Below, piece by piece: positions 17,501-24,649 of a stretch of DNA of 64,000 nucleotides. The notes below the pieces were generated by a model. That model did not search any database. It saw only the letters and a program-made list of their open reading frames with translations, and was not told the DNA's origin. The position numbers were made by a program, and so were the translations under genes. Numbering within the stretch: position 1 is the first letter of the stretch; each line of letters begins with the position of its first letter. The DNA is from Pelosinus fermentans JBW45 (GTDB lineage: Bacteria > Bacillota > Negativicutes > DSM-13327): positions 3,564,501 to 3,628,500 of the forward strand of contig NZ_CP010978.1 of the NCBI RefSeq assembly GCF_000271665.2, written 5' to 3'.

Positions 17501-17606
17501 CATCTACATTCAGAGAAATATAGCTAAATAATCCTAAAACGACAAGTGCCAGAATCGTTACTGTTGCGAAGACTGGACGTTTTAAGCTTATATCTGTCAG
17601 TATCAT
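14508..17606 (-). CDS. RND family multidrug efflux transporter (AcrB/HAE1-like)
   Basis: 1032 aa, the normal length of an RND pump. The N-terminus MILTDISLKRPVFATVTILALVVLG and porter-domain YPGASPEQVE are typical. The transmembrane 4 proton-relay region reads SLLALSLAVGLLIDDAIVVIENI with the two essential Asp. The C-terminal bundle includes LIGIIMLMGLVTKNAILLID. It works as a trimer in the inner membrane with the periplasmic adaptor encoded just upstream (11-bp gap). No TolC-like gene is adjacent. A TetR operator lies before the adaptor gene, so the pair is probably induced by pump substrates. Confidence 0.95.
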   Translation of the reverse strand: MILTDISLKRPVFATVTILALVVLGLFSYISLNVDEYPNVEIPVVAVTVNYPGASPEQVESKITQKVEETVSVVPGIEHVTSTVKEGVSTTVIQFTIETSAATAAQDVRDKVGRMQGVLPDEAEDPIVTRFDPSDTAVASIAVTGSLSPRELTIVADDIVVKRLEAINGVAAVDVKGGVDREIKINMDSNKVAAYNLSVSEVMNSIRSENMDTPGGKVTDGKRETSLRSVGNLTSPKQLLDLPIAQRNGVQLYVKNIATVEDSTKDATAVTKLNDKTAIGLDIMKQSGSNTVQVVENAKKELENIKKDLPAGVELVLVRDNSKNINESIHDVLFNLVIGGFLAVAIVFLFLGNWRSTMIAAIAIPTSIITSFLAMKLLDFTLNTMSLLALSLAVGLLIDDAIVVIENIVRHLEMGKDKFKAAAEGTAEIGLAVTATTLTLVAVFLPVGMMTGIVGQFFKQFGITVAVSVLVSLFVAFTLTPMLSAKFLSGEHKESTSKIGKIWSSWNEKFEYWTGRYGEFLKYALGHRKKIMLLAGALFVGSLMLLPFLGSTFVPDSDAGEITVSASVDPGKSPQVVGEIADNMTQIIRTVPGVTLTYSSADINNIDILAKLTEKSERKVTDNQIVTTLREKLSGIAGVQVSVSKKSGMSSGKPISLVIQGTSLDTLAEIAEKVEQIVASTPGAIDVTSSYEAGKPDAQIVVDHDKASDLGVSTSNIATTLQTMFNGTVVTQYRDEDDSYDVRLILAHSDRKSLADVNNIYAASSNRDKDGQIIMVPLSQVTKMVYATSPTQIKRYDRQGQITISANLSGVSLGDFNTALDKKLAEVKLPEGYKFVTTGQSQQMADAFEGILMALAAAVLFIFFVLAAQFESYIEPFAIMLALPLAIIGAILGLLIAGSMLSMMSLIGIIMLMGLVTKNAILLIDFAKQRMGEGIERNQALVEAAVVRMRPILMTTAAMIFGMLPLALGIGPGAEARAPMAHAIIGGLVTSTILTLVVVPVVYSLLDDFMKRRVKVDVTIPPLEKVTKEEPI

Positions 17607-17617
17607 AGCTAACTCCT

Positions 17618-18712
17618 CTACTCTACGATTTGAACTACGTCACCGTCTTTAAGTTGGCTCACATTACTTACGGCTAACTTATCACCTGGTTGTAGTCCAG
17701 ATTTGATCTCAATACTATCACCCATAACATTGCCGATCTCGACTTGATGACGAGTTACCTTATCATTTTCTATAGTGAAAACATAGTAAATACCTTGTTT
17801 TTGAATGATAGCTGCTTGTGGTATTGTTAAGATCTGTACAGCATCACCAGTAGCAAGCTGTATCTTACTAAACATACCACTTTTTAAAGCGCCATCTGTA
17901 TTATCCACTTTTACCTTCGTGCGAAACATTCGATTGCTAGAACCAGCCTCAGGGTTAATCATTTCAACAGTACCAGAAAATACTTTGTCGGCATAAGTAT
18001 CAACAGTGACTTCTGCCGGCTGCCCCTGTTTTATCAAACCTAAATCTTTTTGTTCCACATTGACAACTGCATATACTTGACTAATATCTTGAACACTCAT
18101 CAGCGCGGCACCAGGTGAAACAACCTGACCGACAGTGACAGTTACATTAGCAACCACACCATCCACTGGTGCTGTAATAACACCATAGCCATATTGCTGC
18201 TCAGCATTACTTTTGCTACTTACTGCACTAGACAAGTCTGCTTGCGCAATTCTTTTCTTCCCCTCAGCATTATCTAATGTTTGTTGGGATGTAGCCCCTT
18301 GATCAAACAAAGCCTGATAACGATTATAATCTTTCACTGCCATTTCATAGTTAACTTGCGCTTTACTTACAGCATCCTGTGCCGTCCGCACGGAATTTGC
18401 TAATTCAGTACTTTCTAATCTGGCTAAGGGATCGCCAGCTTGCACCTGCTGTCCTTCTTGTACCATGACTTCTTCAATACGTCCCGCTAACTTAGCACTA
18501 ATCGTCGCTGCTGTTTTTCCTTCAATGGATCCATTCAGCATTAATTTGGGGATTGTATCTATATATTGTGCTGCTGCAATTTTAACATTCACTCCTGTAT
18601 TGGTCTGCAATTGAGTCTTCTCGCTGGAAAATGCACCACTGCGGAATACTGCAACTAATCCAATAAATATCACAATTGGTATAATCCAATACTTAAATTT
18701 GAAACCCTTCAT
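17618..18712 (-). CDS. RND efflux periplasmic adaptor (MFP/HlyD family)
   Basis: About 364 aa. The start at 18712 has GGAGG upstream and begins with MKGFKFKYWIIPIVIFIGLV, a membrane anchor. The biotinyl-lipoyl-like halves (ISAKLAGRIEEVMVQEGQQV and GVITAPVDGVVANVTVTVGQ) flank an alpha-helical hairpin. Beta-barrel and membrane-proximal domains follow (ENDKVTRHQVEIGNVMGD). It bridges the RND pump to an outer-membrane channel. It is the first gene of the operon, directly behind a 30-bp palindromic TetR operator. Confidence 0.93.
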   Translation of the reverse strand: MKGFKFKYWIIPIVIFIGLVAVFRSGAFSSEKTQLQTNTGVNVKIAAAQYIDTIPKLMLNGSIEGKTAATISAKLAGRIEEVMVQEGQQVQAGDPLARLESTELANSVRTAQDAVSKAQVNYEMAVKDYNRYQALFDQGATSQQTLDNAEGKKRIAQADLSSAVSSKSNAEQQYGYGVITAPVDGVVANVTVTVGQVVSPGAALMSVQDISQVYAVVNVEQKDLGLIKQGQPAEVTVDTYADKVFSGTVEMINPEAGSSNRMFRTKVKVDNTDGALKSGMFSKIQLATGDAVQILTIPQAAIIQKQGIYYVFTIENDKVTRHQVEIGNVMGDSIEIKSGLQPGDKLAVSNVSQLKDGDVVQIVE

Positions 18713-18770
18713 CAAACATATCCTCCCTAAGTCCATATCATATTTAAAGTCTAAGTAACTACTTTGGCGC

Positions 18771-18800
18771 CTACACATACCGACTGGTCGGTATGTGTAG
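18771..18800. promoter_or_regulatory. Palindromic TetR operator before the RND operon
   Basis: Near-perfect palindrome with 14-bp arms CTACACATACCGAC and GTCGGTATGTGTAG around a TG centre. It lies between the tetR gene and the adaptor start. The core ATACCGACTGGT recurs at the tetR promoter (19433-19452). Confidence 0.85.
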
Positions 18801-18815
18801 GGCGAAGGAATTCAT

Positions 18816-19412
18816 TCATTCCTTTACATCATTCACCCCAATAAGCTGCCAAAGACTGTCTATCACCTGCTGGTGCATATCTGGGTTAATTATATTCTTA
18901 CCTAAAACATTCAGCCCGCTGGAAACAGAAAGTACAATGGTCGCTACGACCTTAGCATCTAAGTCTCCTCTGGTTTCGCCTGTTTCTTGAGCCGCCTGTA
19001 ATTTGTCTTTTATTATATTACGCAATCTCAGCTGCCCTTGATCAATTTGTTCTTGGATCTCAGGAAAATTGTGCATAATCTCTAATGCAAGACTTGCATT
19101 ATTAGCACGATAATCCCCTGGCTTAATATTGAGCAAGCCTTCCATATAAGCTTCTTGTTCTCCGCTTAGCAAAAGGTTCAAGGTCCCTCGGAATGTTTGT
19201 TCTTTACTTAAAAATTCGGTATATCTTTTTCCGAAATAGTCAAATAGATAACCAATACTTGCGCGAAATAATTCTTCTTTGCTTCCAAAGTAATGATATA
19301 TTCCACCTTTGGTAATGCCAATTTCATTTGCTACATCCATGAGAGACACATTCCTGTATCCACGTAATAAAAATAATCGTAAAGCAGCTACTATTATATT
19401 GTCTTTCGTCAA
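18816..19412 (-). CDS. TetR family repressor of the RND efflux operon
   Basis: 198 aa beginning with TTG behind GGGGGAGA. The N-terminal helix-turn-helix is NIIVAALRLFLLRGYRNVSL followed by VANEIGITKGGIYHYFGSKE. The C-terminal part is a helical ligand domain ending with LDAKVVATIVLSVSSGLNVL. Matching operators occur before its own start and before the adaptor-pump genes downstream, so it probably represses both and is released by a pump substrate. Confidence 0.93.
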   Translation of the reverse strand: MTKDNIIVAALRLFLLRGYRNVSLMDVANEIGITKGGIYHYFGSKEELFRASIGYLFDYFGKRYTEFLSKEQTFRGTLNLLLSGEQEAYMEGLLNIKPGDYRANNASLALEIMHNFPEIQEQIDQGQLRLRNIIKDKLQAAQETGETRGDLDAKVVATIVLSVSSGLNVLGKNIINPDMHQQVIDSLWQLIGVNDVKE

Positions 19413-19432
19413 GATTTCTCCCCCTCGAAACG

Positions 19433-19452
19433 TACCTACCAGTCGGTATGTT
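19433..19452. promoter_or_regulatory. TetR operator at its own promoter
   Basis: Minus-strand reading ACATACCGACTGGTAGGTA shares the ATACCGACTGGT core with the RND operator. It lies between the -10 box and the TTG start. Confidence 0.7.
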
Positions 19453-19455
19453 GTT

Positions 19456-19484
19456 ATTATCTATCAATTCTGTTTGGCTGTCAA
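19456..19484 (-). promoter_or_regulatory. Sigma-A promoter of the RND-linked tetR
   Basis: TTGACA and GATAAT on the minus strand with 17-bp spacing, directly upstream of the operator. Confidence 0.75.
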
Positions 19485-19548
19485 TACAATTTTTAAGAAT
19501 TCTTCCTGTACTTTCTCTACAATAGAGCATTCGCTTGTTCAGACAAAA

Positions 19549-19577
19549 TTGACAATATTTGAGAAAAGAGTTATAAT
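19549..19577 (+). promoter_or_regulatory. Sigma-A promoter of the second tetR
   Basis: TTGACA and TATAAT with 17-bp spacing, a near-consensus promoter. The operator begins at the last base of the -10 box. Confidence 0.88.
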
Positions 19578-19594
19578 GAATGACAGTCAGTCAT
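19577..19594. promoter_or_regulatory. Operator of the second TetR
   Basis: TGAATGAC-AGTCAGTCAT overlaps the predicted transcription start. Its reverse complement recurs with two differences at 20207-20224 before the SMR genes. Confidence 0.75.
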
Positions 19595-19611
19595 ATATCG
19601 TAAGGAGAGTC

Positions 19612-20193
19612 GTGAAAGAATTGGATGATAAGAAAAGTCGTTTACTGTCTGCTGCTAAGGAAGTGCTTGCTGAAAAAGGTTTAGAAAAAGCTACTATTTC
19701 TGATATTGTTAAAAGAGCTGGTATGGCACAAGGAACATTTTATTTATATTTTTCCTCAAAAAATGCATTGATTCCAGCAATTGCCAATGATTTGTTACAG
19801 ACTATGTTGCATAAAATAGAACAAGAACAAGTACCTTCAGATGATATTTGGGACCTTTTTCATAAAATAATCACAGTAACATTTCAGGTTACTAAATCAT
19901 ATAAAGAAGTATTGTCGCTTTGTTATTCGGGTCTAGCAATCGAAAATACGCTTAGTGAATGGGATCGTATCTATAATCCTTACTATTCCTGGTTATCGGA
20001 GATGATTGCCAGGGGCATTCAACAAAAAGCACTTCGCCAAGATATAAATCCAATGGTTGCGGCTAGGATGGTTATTGGCTTGATTGAAAGTTCTGCTGAA
20101 CAAATCTATTTATTTAATAAGCTAGAAAAGCCCCTTCCAGAACATCAACAAGATTTATTTACTTTCATTCATCATGCTTTAGAGCATAGGTGA
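19612..20193 (+). CDS. TetR/AcrR family regulator of the paired SMR pump
   Basis: About 193 aa. I place the start at the GTG at 19612 behind AAGGAG, because an earlier in-frame ATG (19576) lies inside the -10 box. The DNA-binding part is SRLLSAAKEVLAEKGLEKAT followed by ISDIVKRAGMAQGTFYLYFS and SKNALIPAI. The ligand domain is helical. Operators at its promoter and before the SMR genes imply repression of both. Confidence 0.92.
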   Translation: MKELDDKKSRLLSAAKEVLAEKGLEKATISDIVKRAGMAQGTFYLYFSSKNALIPAIANDLLQTMLHKIEQEQVPSDDIWDLFHKIITVTFQVTKSYKEVLSLCYSGLAIENTLSEWDRIYNPYYSWLSEMIARGIQQKALRQDINPMVAARMVIGLIESSAEQIYLFNKLEKPLPEHQQDLFTFIHHALEHR

Positions 20194-20206
20194 TTTTTAT
20201 AGCAAA

Positions 20207-20224
20207 ATGACTGACGTTCATTCA
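20207..20224. promoter_or_regulatory. TetR operator before the SMR genes
   Basis: ATGACTGACGTTCATTCA is the reverse complement, with two differences, of the operator at 19577-19594. It lies 85 bp before the first SMR start. Confidence 0.7.
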
Positions 20225-20308
20225 TTTGTTGAAATAGGTTTGATTCAGATGAGTTTGCTCCATCGATTGGATCGCTTTTAGACTAAAATTTTTTAAGGAT
20301 GTGTTACT

Positions 20309-20629
20309 ATGGGCTGAATTCTTGTCTTCGCGGCAGCAATATTGGAAATTCTCTGGGCATCAATGCTGAAAGATGCCGACTCTGTAATGATGTGGATACT
20401 GATTTTCATTTTAATTGTTGCAAGTTTCTTGTTGCTTATTAAAGCATATAAGGTTATTCCTGTTGGTATTGCTTATGCTGTTTTCGTTGGTATTGGTACT
20501 GTAGGAACCTATATCGTTAGCATAACATTTCTTGGAGAGACGACTTCAAAACAGCAAGTCGCATTCTTAGTTCTCTTACTTATTGGAATCATTGGCTTAA
20601 AATTGACCACTAAGGAGGAGCGAGAATAA
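20309..20629 (+). pseudogene. SMR efflux subunit (YkkC-like) with in-frame TGA at codon 3
   Basis: The reading frame begins ATG GGC TGA and continues as ILVFAAAILEILWASMLKDA, then PVGIAYAVFVGIGTVGTYIV and LLLIGIIGLKLT, a complete small multidrug resistance subunit. In relatives such as YkkC the third codon is Trp (TGG), so one G-to-A change explains the stop at 20315-20317. Starting instead at the TTG at 20342 removes half of helix 1 and leaves the essential Glu next to the start. Candidate explanations are a nonsense mutation, sequencing error, stop readthrough or use of the truncated start. The partner subunit overlaps its stop by one base and is intact. Confidence 0.8.
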
Positions 20630-20943
20630 TGGCTTGGATCTATATTTTATTAGCTGGATTGGAAGAGGTCATTAGTGTAATTGCCATGAAATATGTTGAT
20701 GGGTTTAAACATAAAAAACCCATTGCCGTAATGGGCGTTGGATTTATGGCTAGTTTTTATTTCTTGTCGCAAGCGATGCAGGAAATTGCAATCGGTATCG
20801 CATATGCTGCATGGGCTGGTATTGGCACAATCGGAATTGCAATTGTCGGTATCATGCGATTTAAAGAAAAGATGAATATCCTACAATTTATATTCTTAAG
20901 TTTGATTCTAGTTGGCGTAGTTGGTCTGCAACTTGCCTCATAA
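20629..20943 (+). CDS. SMR family efflux subunit (YkkD-like)
   Basis: 104 aa with four transmembrane helices. MAWIYILLAGLEEVISVIAM carries the essential membrane Glu, and IAIGIAYAAWAGIGTIGIAI is the conserved helix 3 region. Its ATG overlaps the TAA of the preceding SMR gene, as in heterodimeric pairs such as YkkCD or EbrAB. Such pumps export cationic drugs or guanidinium compounds using protons. If the partner is not made, function would depend on homodimerisation. A short terminator follows. Confidence 0.9.
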   Translation: MAWIYILLAGLEEVISVIAMKYVDGFKHKKPIAVMGVGFMASFYFLSQAMQEIAIGIAYAAWAGIGTIGIAIVGIMRFKEKMNILQFIFLSLILVGVVGLQLAS

Positions 20944-20945
20944 CA

Positions 20946-20965
20946 TGCCTGAAAGGGCTTTTTTA
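20946..20965 (+). terminator. Short terminator after the SMR pair
   Basis: GCC-TGAAA-GGGC hairpin followed by six T, 2 bp past the SMR stop. Confidence 0.6.
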
Positions 20966-20983
20966 TAGCCTAAGGAGAACGTT

Positions 20984-21058
20984 AAACACAGAGGACACAG
21001 AGATCCGCAAAGAACACAGAGACATGTTTATTCCCCACCTTGCGTCTTTGTATTTTCA
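20984..21058. repeat. Dispersed repeat, type B, inverted copy
   Basis: AACACAGAGGACACAGAGAT and the later CCACCTTGCGTCTTTG are near reverse complements of parts of 6481-6592. Confidence 0.5.
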
Positions 21059-21135
21059 CAAAAAACATTTGTATTTTTCTTCTTTTGGTACTATACTATT
21101 TCTATTGAGACATAATAATAGTATTACCTCAATGC

Positions 21136-21168
21136 AGAGGCTTCCCTGAGGGATGCCTCTATTTTTTT
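21136..21168 (+). terminator. Leader terminator (possible attenuator) before the symporter genes
   Basis: Hairpin AGAGGC-T-TCCC-TGA-GGGA-T-GCCTCT followed by ATTTTTTT. It ends only 3 bp before the ribosome site of the DUF3311 gene and well after the SMR terminator, so it looks like a leader element of the downstream operon. Confidence 0.65.
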
Positions 21169-21185
21169 ATAAGGAGGAATACAAG

Positions 21186-21383
21186 ATGAATACCTTAAAA
21201 ATAATCCTAACTTTACTTCCCTTTGTTTGGACAATTGGTATGATCCCCTTTGCAAACAAGGTTCATCCGATCGTGCTAGGATTACCCTTTTTAGCTTTTT
21301 GGTTTGTTGCTGGAATTTTCCTTGCTTTCGTCTGCCTACAGGCTATTTACTTCATTGATTCAAAGCATAGACAAGACTCTTAA
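21186..21383 (+). CDS. DUF3311 small membrane protein
   Basis: 65 aa starting at 21186, preceded by AAGGAGGA. Two hydrophobic segments, IILTLLPFVWTIGMIPFANK and FLAFWFVAGIFLAFVCLQ, are characteristic of DUF3311. These small proteins are commonly encoded directly before sodium:solute symporters, as here (23-bp gap). They are probably accessory subunits, by analogy with other two-component SSS systems; no biochemical role is shown in the sequence. Confidence 0.82.
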   Translation: MNTLKIILTLLPFVWTIGMIPFANKVHPIVLGLPFLAFWFVAGIFLAFVCLQAIYFIDSKHRQDS

Positions 21384-21406
21384 TTTTACAAAAAGGATGG
21401 TGCAAC

Positions 21407-22870
21407 ATGAGTAATGAGACAGTTTCACTTTTAATTATATTTCTATTTATTATTGGCGCAACAATTGTAGGTCTAATTCCTGGTATGAATAAAAAGATGA
21501 ATCTTGAGGAATGGGCCGTCGGTGGGCGTAATTTTGGCAGATGGCTCAATTGGTTTATCTTAGCCGGTGAAATCTATACGGCCTTTGCTTTTCTAGGCGC
21601 TAGCGGATGGGCTTATTCTCGCGGAGGTCCAACCTTTTACATATTAGGGTATGGTGCTTTAGCATATATCGTTGGATACTATCTATTACCTACCATTTCC
21701 CCTATCGGACGCAAACACGGTCTAATGACTCAACCTGATTTGATTGAGCATTTATATAATAGTAAAACCTTAAGCTTATTGACTGCGATCATTGGCGTTG
21801 CCTTTTTGCTCCCCTACTTACAATTACAATTAACCGGTCTTGGACTCATTATCGAGACTTGCTCTTATGGACAACTAACTCGAATTCCTGCTATGTTAAT
21901 TGCTTTCATTTTAGTTGCCTCTTTTGTTTATTTAAGCGGTTTAAAAGGTGTCGCATCCACTGCTGTACTAAAAGATATACTATTAATGATTGCTGTTGTC
22001 TTTTTTGGTCTTTACCTCCCTATCCATTACTTTGGTAGCTTAGGTGGCATGTTTGAAGCATTAGAAACGGCAAAACCTGGTTTTCTCGCTTTACCAGGAG
22101 GAACAAAAAACTTTGATGTAAGTTGGGTAATGTCCACTTTAGTAGTAACAAGCCTAGGATTTTACATGTGGCCTCATTTCACTACCAACAGTTTTAGCGC
22201 CCGTAATCCTGACGTACTTCGCCATAACGCAATTTACTTACCCTTATACCAGATTTGTTTACTCTTCCCAATGCTAGTGGGTTTTGCAGCGCTTCTACTA
22301 CTCGAAGCACCTTTAAAGACACCTGATATGGCCTTTATGACCATTGTACAAAAACTTTTTCCTGGTTGGACTTTAGGTCTTGTTGGCGGTGCGGGTGCCT
22401 TGGCTTGTATGATTCCTGCTGCCGATTTACTTTTATCTACCTCAATGCTCTTTACACGTAATATTTATAGCAAAACCATTGGAAAGAATACTGACCCGAA
22501 TAACTTGATCAATGTTGCAAGGATTGCCGTACTAGGACTTACTACTATCGCTCTTTGTTTAGCTATTTTTCTTCCCAATATGCTCGTTAACTTATTGCTT
22601 ACTGGTTACTCAGGTGTTACACAATTCTTTCCTATGATCGTGCTCGGGCTTTATTGGAAAAAGTCCACAAAATTAGGAGCATACGCAGGTTTGATTATTG
22701 GAGAAATCCTAGTGTTCACATTAATTCTAGGAAAAATGGACCCTTTGCCCTTCGCTGGTATGAATCTAAATGCAGGTTTTGTGGCTTTGCTTATTAATTC
22801 AATTGTTTTTATCCTTATAAGTTTATCTACCTATACTCCTGTAAAAACAAAGAAAGAGGTATCTTTGTAA
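21407..22870 (+). CDS. Sodium:solute symporter family transporter
   Basis: 487 aa with about 13 transmembrane helices. Recognisable SSS features are EEWAVGGRNFGRWLNWFILA near the N-terminus, FLGASGWAYSRGGPTFYILG in helix 2-3, and the central sodium-site region GGAGALACMIPAADLLLSTS. It imports a solute with sodium; the substrate cannot be read from sequence. It forms an operon with the DUF3311 gene. The Shine-Dalgarno AAGGATGG precedes the ATG. Confidence 0.9.
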   Translation: MSNETVSLLIIFLFIIGATIVGLIPGMNKKMNLEEWAVGGRNFGRWLNWFILAGEIYTAFAFLGASGWAYSRGGPTFYILGYGALAYIVGYYLLPTISPIGRKHGLMTQPDLIEHLYNSKTLSLLTAIIGVAFLLPYLQLQLTGLGLIIETCSYGQLTRIPAMLIAFILVASFVYLSGLKGVASTAVLKDILLMIAVVFFGLYLPIHYFGSLGGMFEALETAKPGFLALPGGTKNFDVSWVMSTLVVTSLGFYMWPHFTTNSFSARNPDVLRHNAIYLPLYQICLLFPMLVGFAALLLLEAPLKTPDMAFMTIVQKLFPGWTLGLVGGAGALACMIPAADLLLSTSMLFTRNIYSKTIGKNTDPNNLINVARIAVLGLTTIALCLAIFLPNMLVNLLLTGYSGVTQFFPMIVLGLYWKKSTKLGAYAGLIIGEILVFTLILGKMDPLPFAGMNLNAGFVALLINSIVFILISLSTYTPVKTKKEVSL

Positions 22871-22954
22871 TTTTTTTCAATTGATCTTTTTTCGCAAAGT
22901 ATTATATGATGACAATATAAAATGAAAAGTACACTAAAACCGTGGAGGGATTTT

Positions 22955-23521
22955 TTGGATATTAAACAAGCAATCTTGGATAGAAGAAGTATTCGATCGT
23001 ATCAGGATCGACCAATTCCACGAGAAATGATCGAAGAATTATTAGAACTAGCTATAAAAGCTCCTTCAGGGAAAAATCGTCAGCCGTGGAAGTTTGTTAT
23101 CTTAGAAAGTCAAAAGAAAGATATGTTAGTCACAATCATGACTGACAAAATTCATTCTCGAAAGCAGCAAGGCTTGGATATTGGTAGTTGTGAGACAAGT
23201 GTAGGTGCCATTCAACAAGCGTCATCAGTGATTTTAGTGTTTAATGCCTTCTCTAATTTTGAAAAGGATTATAATCACTATCGTTTATTAACAGATACCC
23301 AATCCATTGGGGCCGCAATTCAAACCATGATCTTAGCCGCACAGGATTTGGGGCTAGGAACGCTTTGGATCTGTGATATTTTTTATTCGGAAGGTGAGAT
23401 ATGTTCCTGGTTAGAACGTAATGATGAACTTATAGCAGCGGTAGCTATCGGTTATCCTAATCAATCTCCCTATGCACGTCCTCGAAACTCATGGGCAGAA
23501 GTCACCGAATGGCTGCGCTAA
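22955..23521 (+). CDS. Nitroreductase family FMN oxidoreductase
   Basis: About 188 aa. I prefer the TTG start at 22955 because GGAGGG lies just upstream; the ATG at 22922 has no ribosome site. The FMN-binding motifs RRSIRSYQDRPIP and APSGKNRQPWKFVI are clear. The C-terminal LGTLWICDIF and AAVAIGYPNQSPYARPR complete a normal-length nitroreductase. Members reduce nitroaromatics, quinones or similar acceptors with NAD(P)H. It appears monocistronic, ended by a strong terminator. Confidence 0.9.
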   Translation: MDIKQAILDRRSIRSYQDRPIPREMIEELLELAIKAPSGKNRQPWKFVILESQKKDMLVTIMTDKIHSRKQQGLDIGSCETSVGAIQQASSVILVFNAFSNFEKDYNHYRLLTDTQSIGAAIQTMILAAQDLGLGTLWICDIFYSEGEICSWLERNDELIAAVAIGYPNQSPYARPRNSWAEVTEWLR

Positions 23522-23586
23522 AAAGAAGAACCGTGAAGGAATGCGACGACTGGGTCTTTACATTCCTTCACGGTTCTTCTTCTTTT
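23521..23586. terminator. Strong bidirectional terminator
   Basis: 21-bp arms AAGAAGAACCGTGAAGGAAT(G) and the matching (C)ATTCCTTCACGGTTCTTCTT separated by 17 bases. T-rich on both strands, so it can serve the nitroreductase and the opposing L,D-transpeptidase gene. Confidence 0.85.
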
Positions 23587-23629
23587 TCCATAACGTTATA
23601 CTACAAGCATTTACAAAGTTCGATTAGTC

Positions 23630-24268
23630 CTACCTAGCTACCCCAATTTTGGTTTCATGACGCACTTGATCATTAGGCAATTCCCAGTTACTAAGAAGTT
23701 TATACTTTTTAGCGTAAGGCTTAAATAGTTCTGAGACCTTTGCTTTGCTGCCATCTTTATAATTATAAATATCGGGTAAACTTGTAAGGTAAATGGACTT
23801 ATTGCGTTCTTTTAGAAGCAAGGTCTGGTAGGTAACCGTTACAGGTGTTCCCACATCTACCAATTCATATAATTCTTCAACGTCAGCATTGTGCATGCGG
23901 ATACATCCACCAGAAACAGGATACTGGATATCCCAATCTTTATTGGTACCATGAATTCCATAACCAGGGCTAAATTCCATCCATCGGCTGCCCAGAGGAT
24001 TATCTGGTCCTGGAGGCACTGGGGTCTTATCAGAAAAACCAGAACCAGGAATCCATGTAGGATTTTGTTCTTTGGAAGATATCTTATAATTACCCACAGG
24101 AGTCTTTTCATAAGAGGTCCCCAGGGCAACAGGATATTCTTTGACCAACTTGCCATTATCGTATACCCTTAGCACCAACTCAGGAATGTTAATACGAATT
24201 TCTGGCGAAGCCCAAACAGCGGACTGAAAGTAACCAAGTAACAGCGCAACCATCATCAAGATTCTCAT
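23630..24268 (-). CDS. L,D-transpeptidase (YkuD domain)
   Basis: 212 aa with a signal peptide (MRILMMVALLLGYFQSAVWA). The YkuD catalytic signature is seen as GIHGTNKDW followed by VSGGCIRMHNADVEELYELV, with His, Cys and Arg in place. It should cross-link peptidoglycan or attach proteins to it, outside the inner membrane. GTSYEKTPVGNYKI and NPLGSRWMEF are usual substrate-channel elements. AAGGAG precedes the ATG. A palindrome (24302-24332) lies just upstream. Confidence 0.92.
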   Translation of the reverse strand: MRILMMVALLLGYFQSAVWASPEIRINIPELVLRVYDNGKLVKEYPVALGTSYEKTPVGNYKISSKEQNPTWIPGSGFSDKTPVPPGPDNPLGSRWMEFSPGYGIHGTNKDWDIQYPVSGGCIRMHNADVEELYELVDVGTPVTVTYQTLLLKERNKSIYLTSLPDIYNYKDGSKAKVSELFKPYAKKYKLLSNWELPNDQVRHETKIGVAR

Positions 24269-24301
24269 TTAATTTCTCCTTTCGGGCAGCACCGATACTA
24301 G

Positions 24302-24332
24302 GTAATACCAATCAGATCTGATTTGGTATTAC
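24302..24332. promoter_or_regulatory. Palindrome upstream of the L,D-transpeptidase gene
   Basis: Arms GTAATACCAA and TTGGTATTAC flank a CAGATCTG core. There is no T tract on the minus strand, so an operator is as likely as a terminator. The rest of the 24269-24649 gap holds one terminator and no supported gene. Confidence 0.4.
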
Positions 24333-24556
24333 ATTCTTACTGCAGGTGGTAACGTCTTCAATGTCCATACGGTTCTGTAATCTTTTTATAGTGTAAAAGA
24401 ATCTGCATGACACACTAGACTTAACATATCTATTCGTCATAAATAAATTCCTTTCCTTGTAGAAATTTTTAACAATTGCGACTTTTCTATATATTACCAA
24501 AAGACAAATCGAATCCCCTTGTTTTTTTATTCTTGGACCTATTCTTAAAAATTGGC

Positions 24557-24597
24557 AAAAAAATAAGAATCGTATATTAATAACGACTCTTATTTTT
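24557..24597 (-). terminator. Terminator after the second L,D-transpeptidase
   Basis: Arms AATAAGAATCG and CGACTCTTATT with a long T run on the minus strand, about 50 bp past the stop codon. Confidence 0.75.
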
Positions 24598-24649
24598 CAA
24601 CAAGATCATCTGAAATCAGTTATAAAAGACTCTCTATCAGCCCTGCTGC

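Noticed and set aside
24312-24500. Minus-strand open frame of 62 codons
   Set aside because: Its end overlaps the palindrome at 24302-24332 and no ribosome site or known family was seen.
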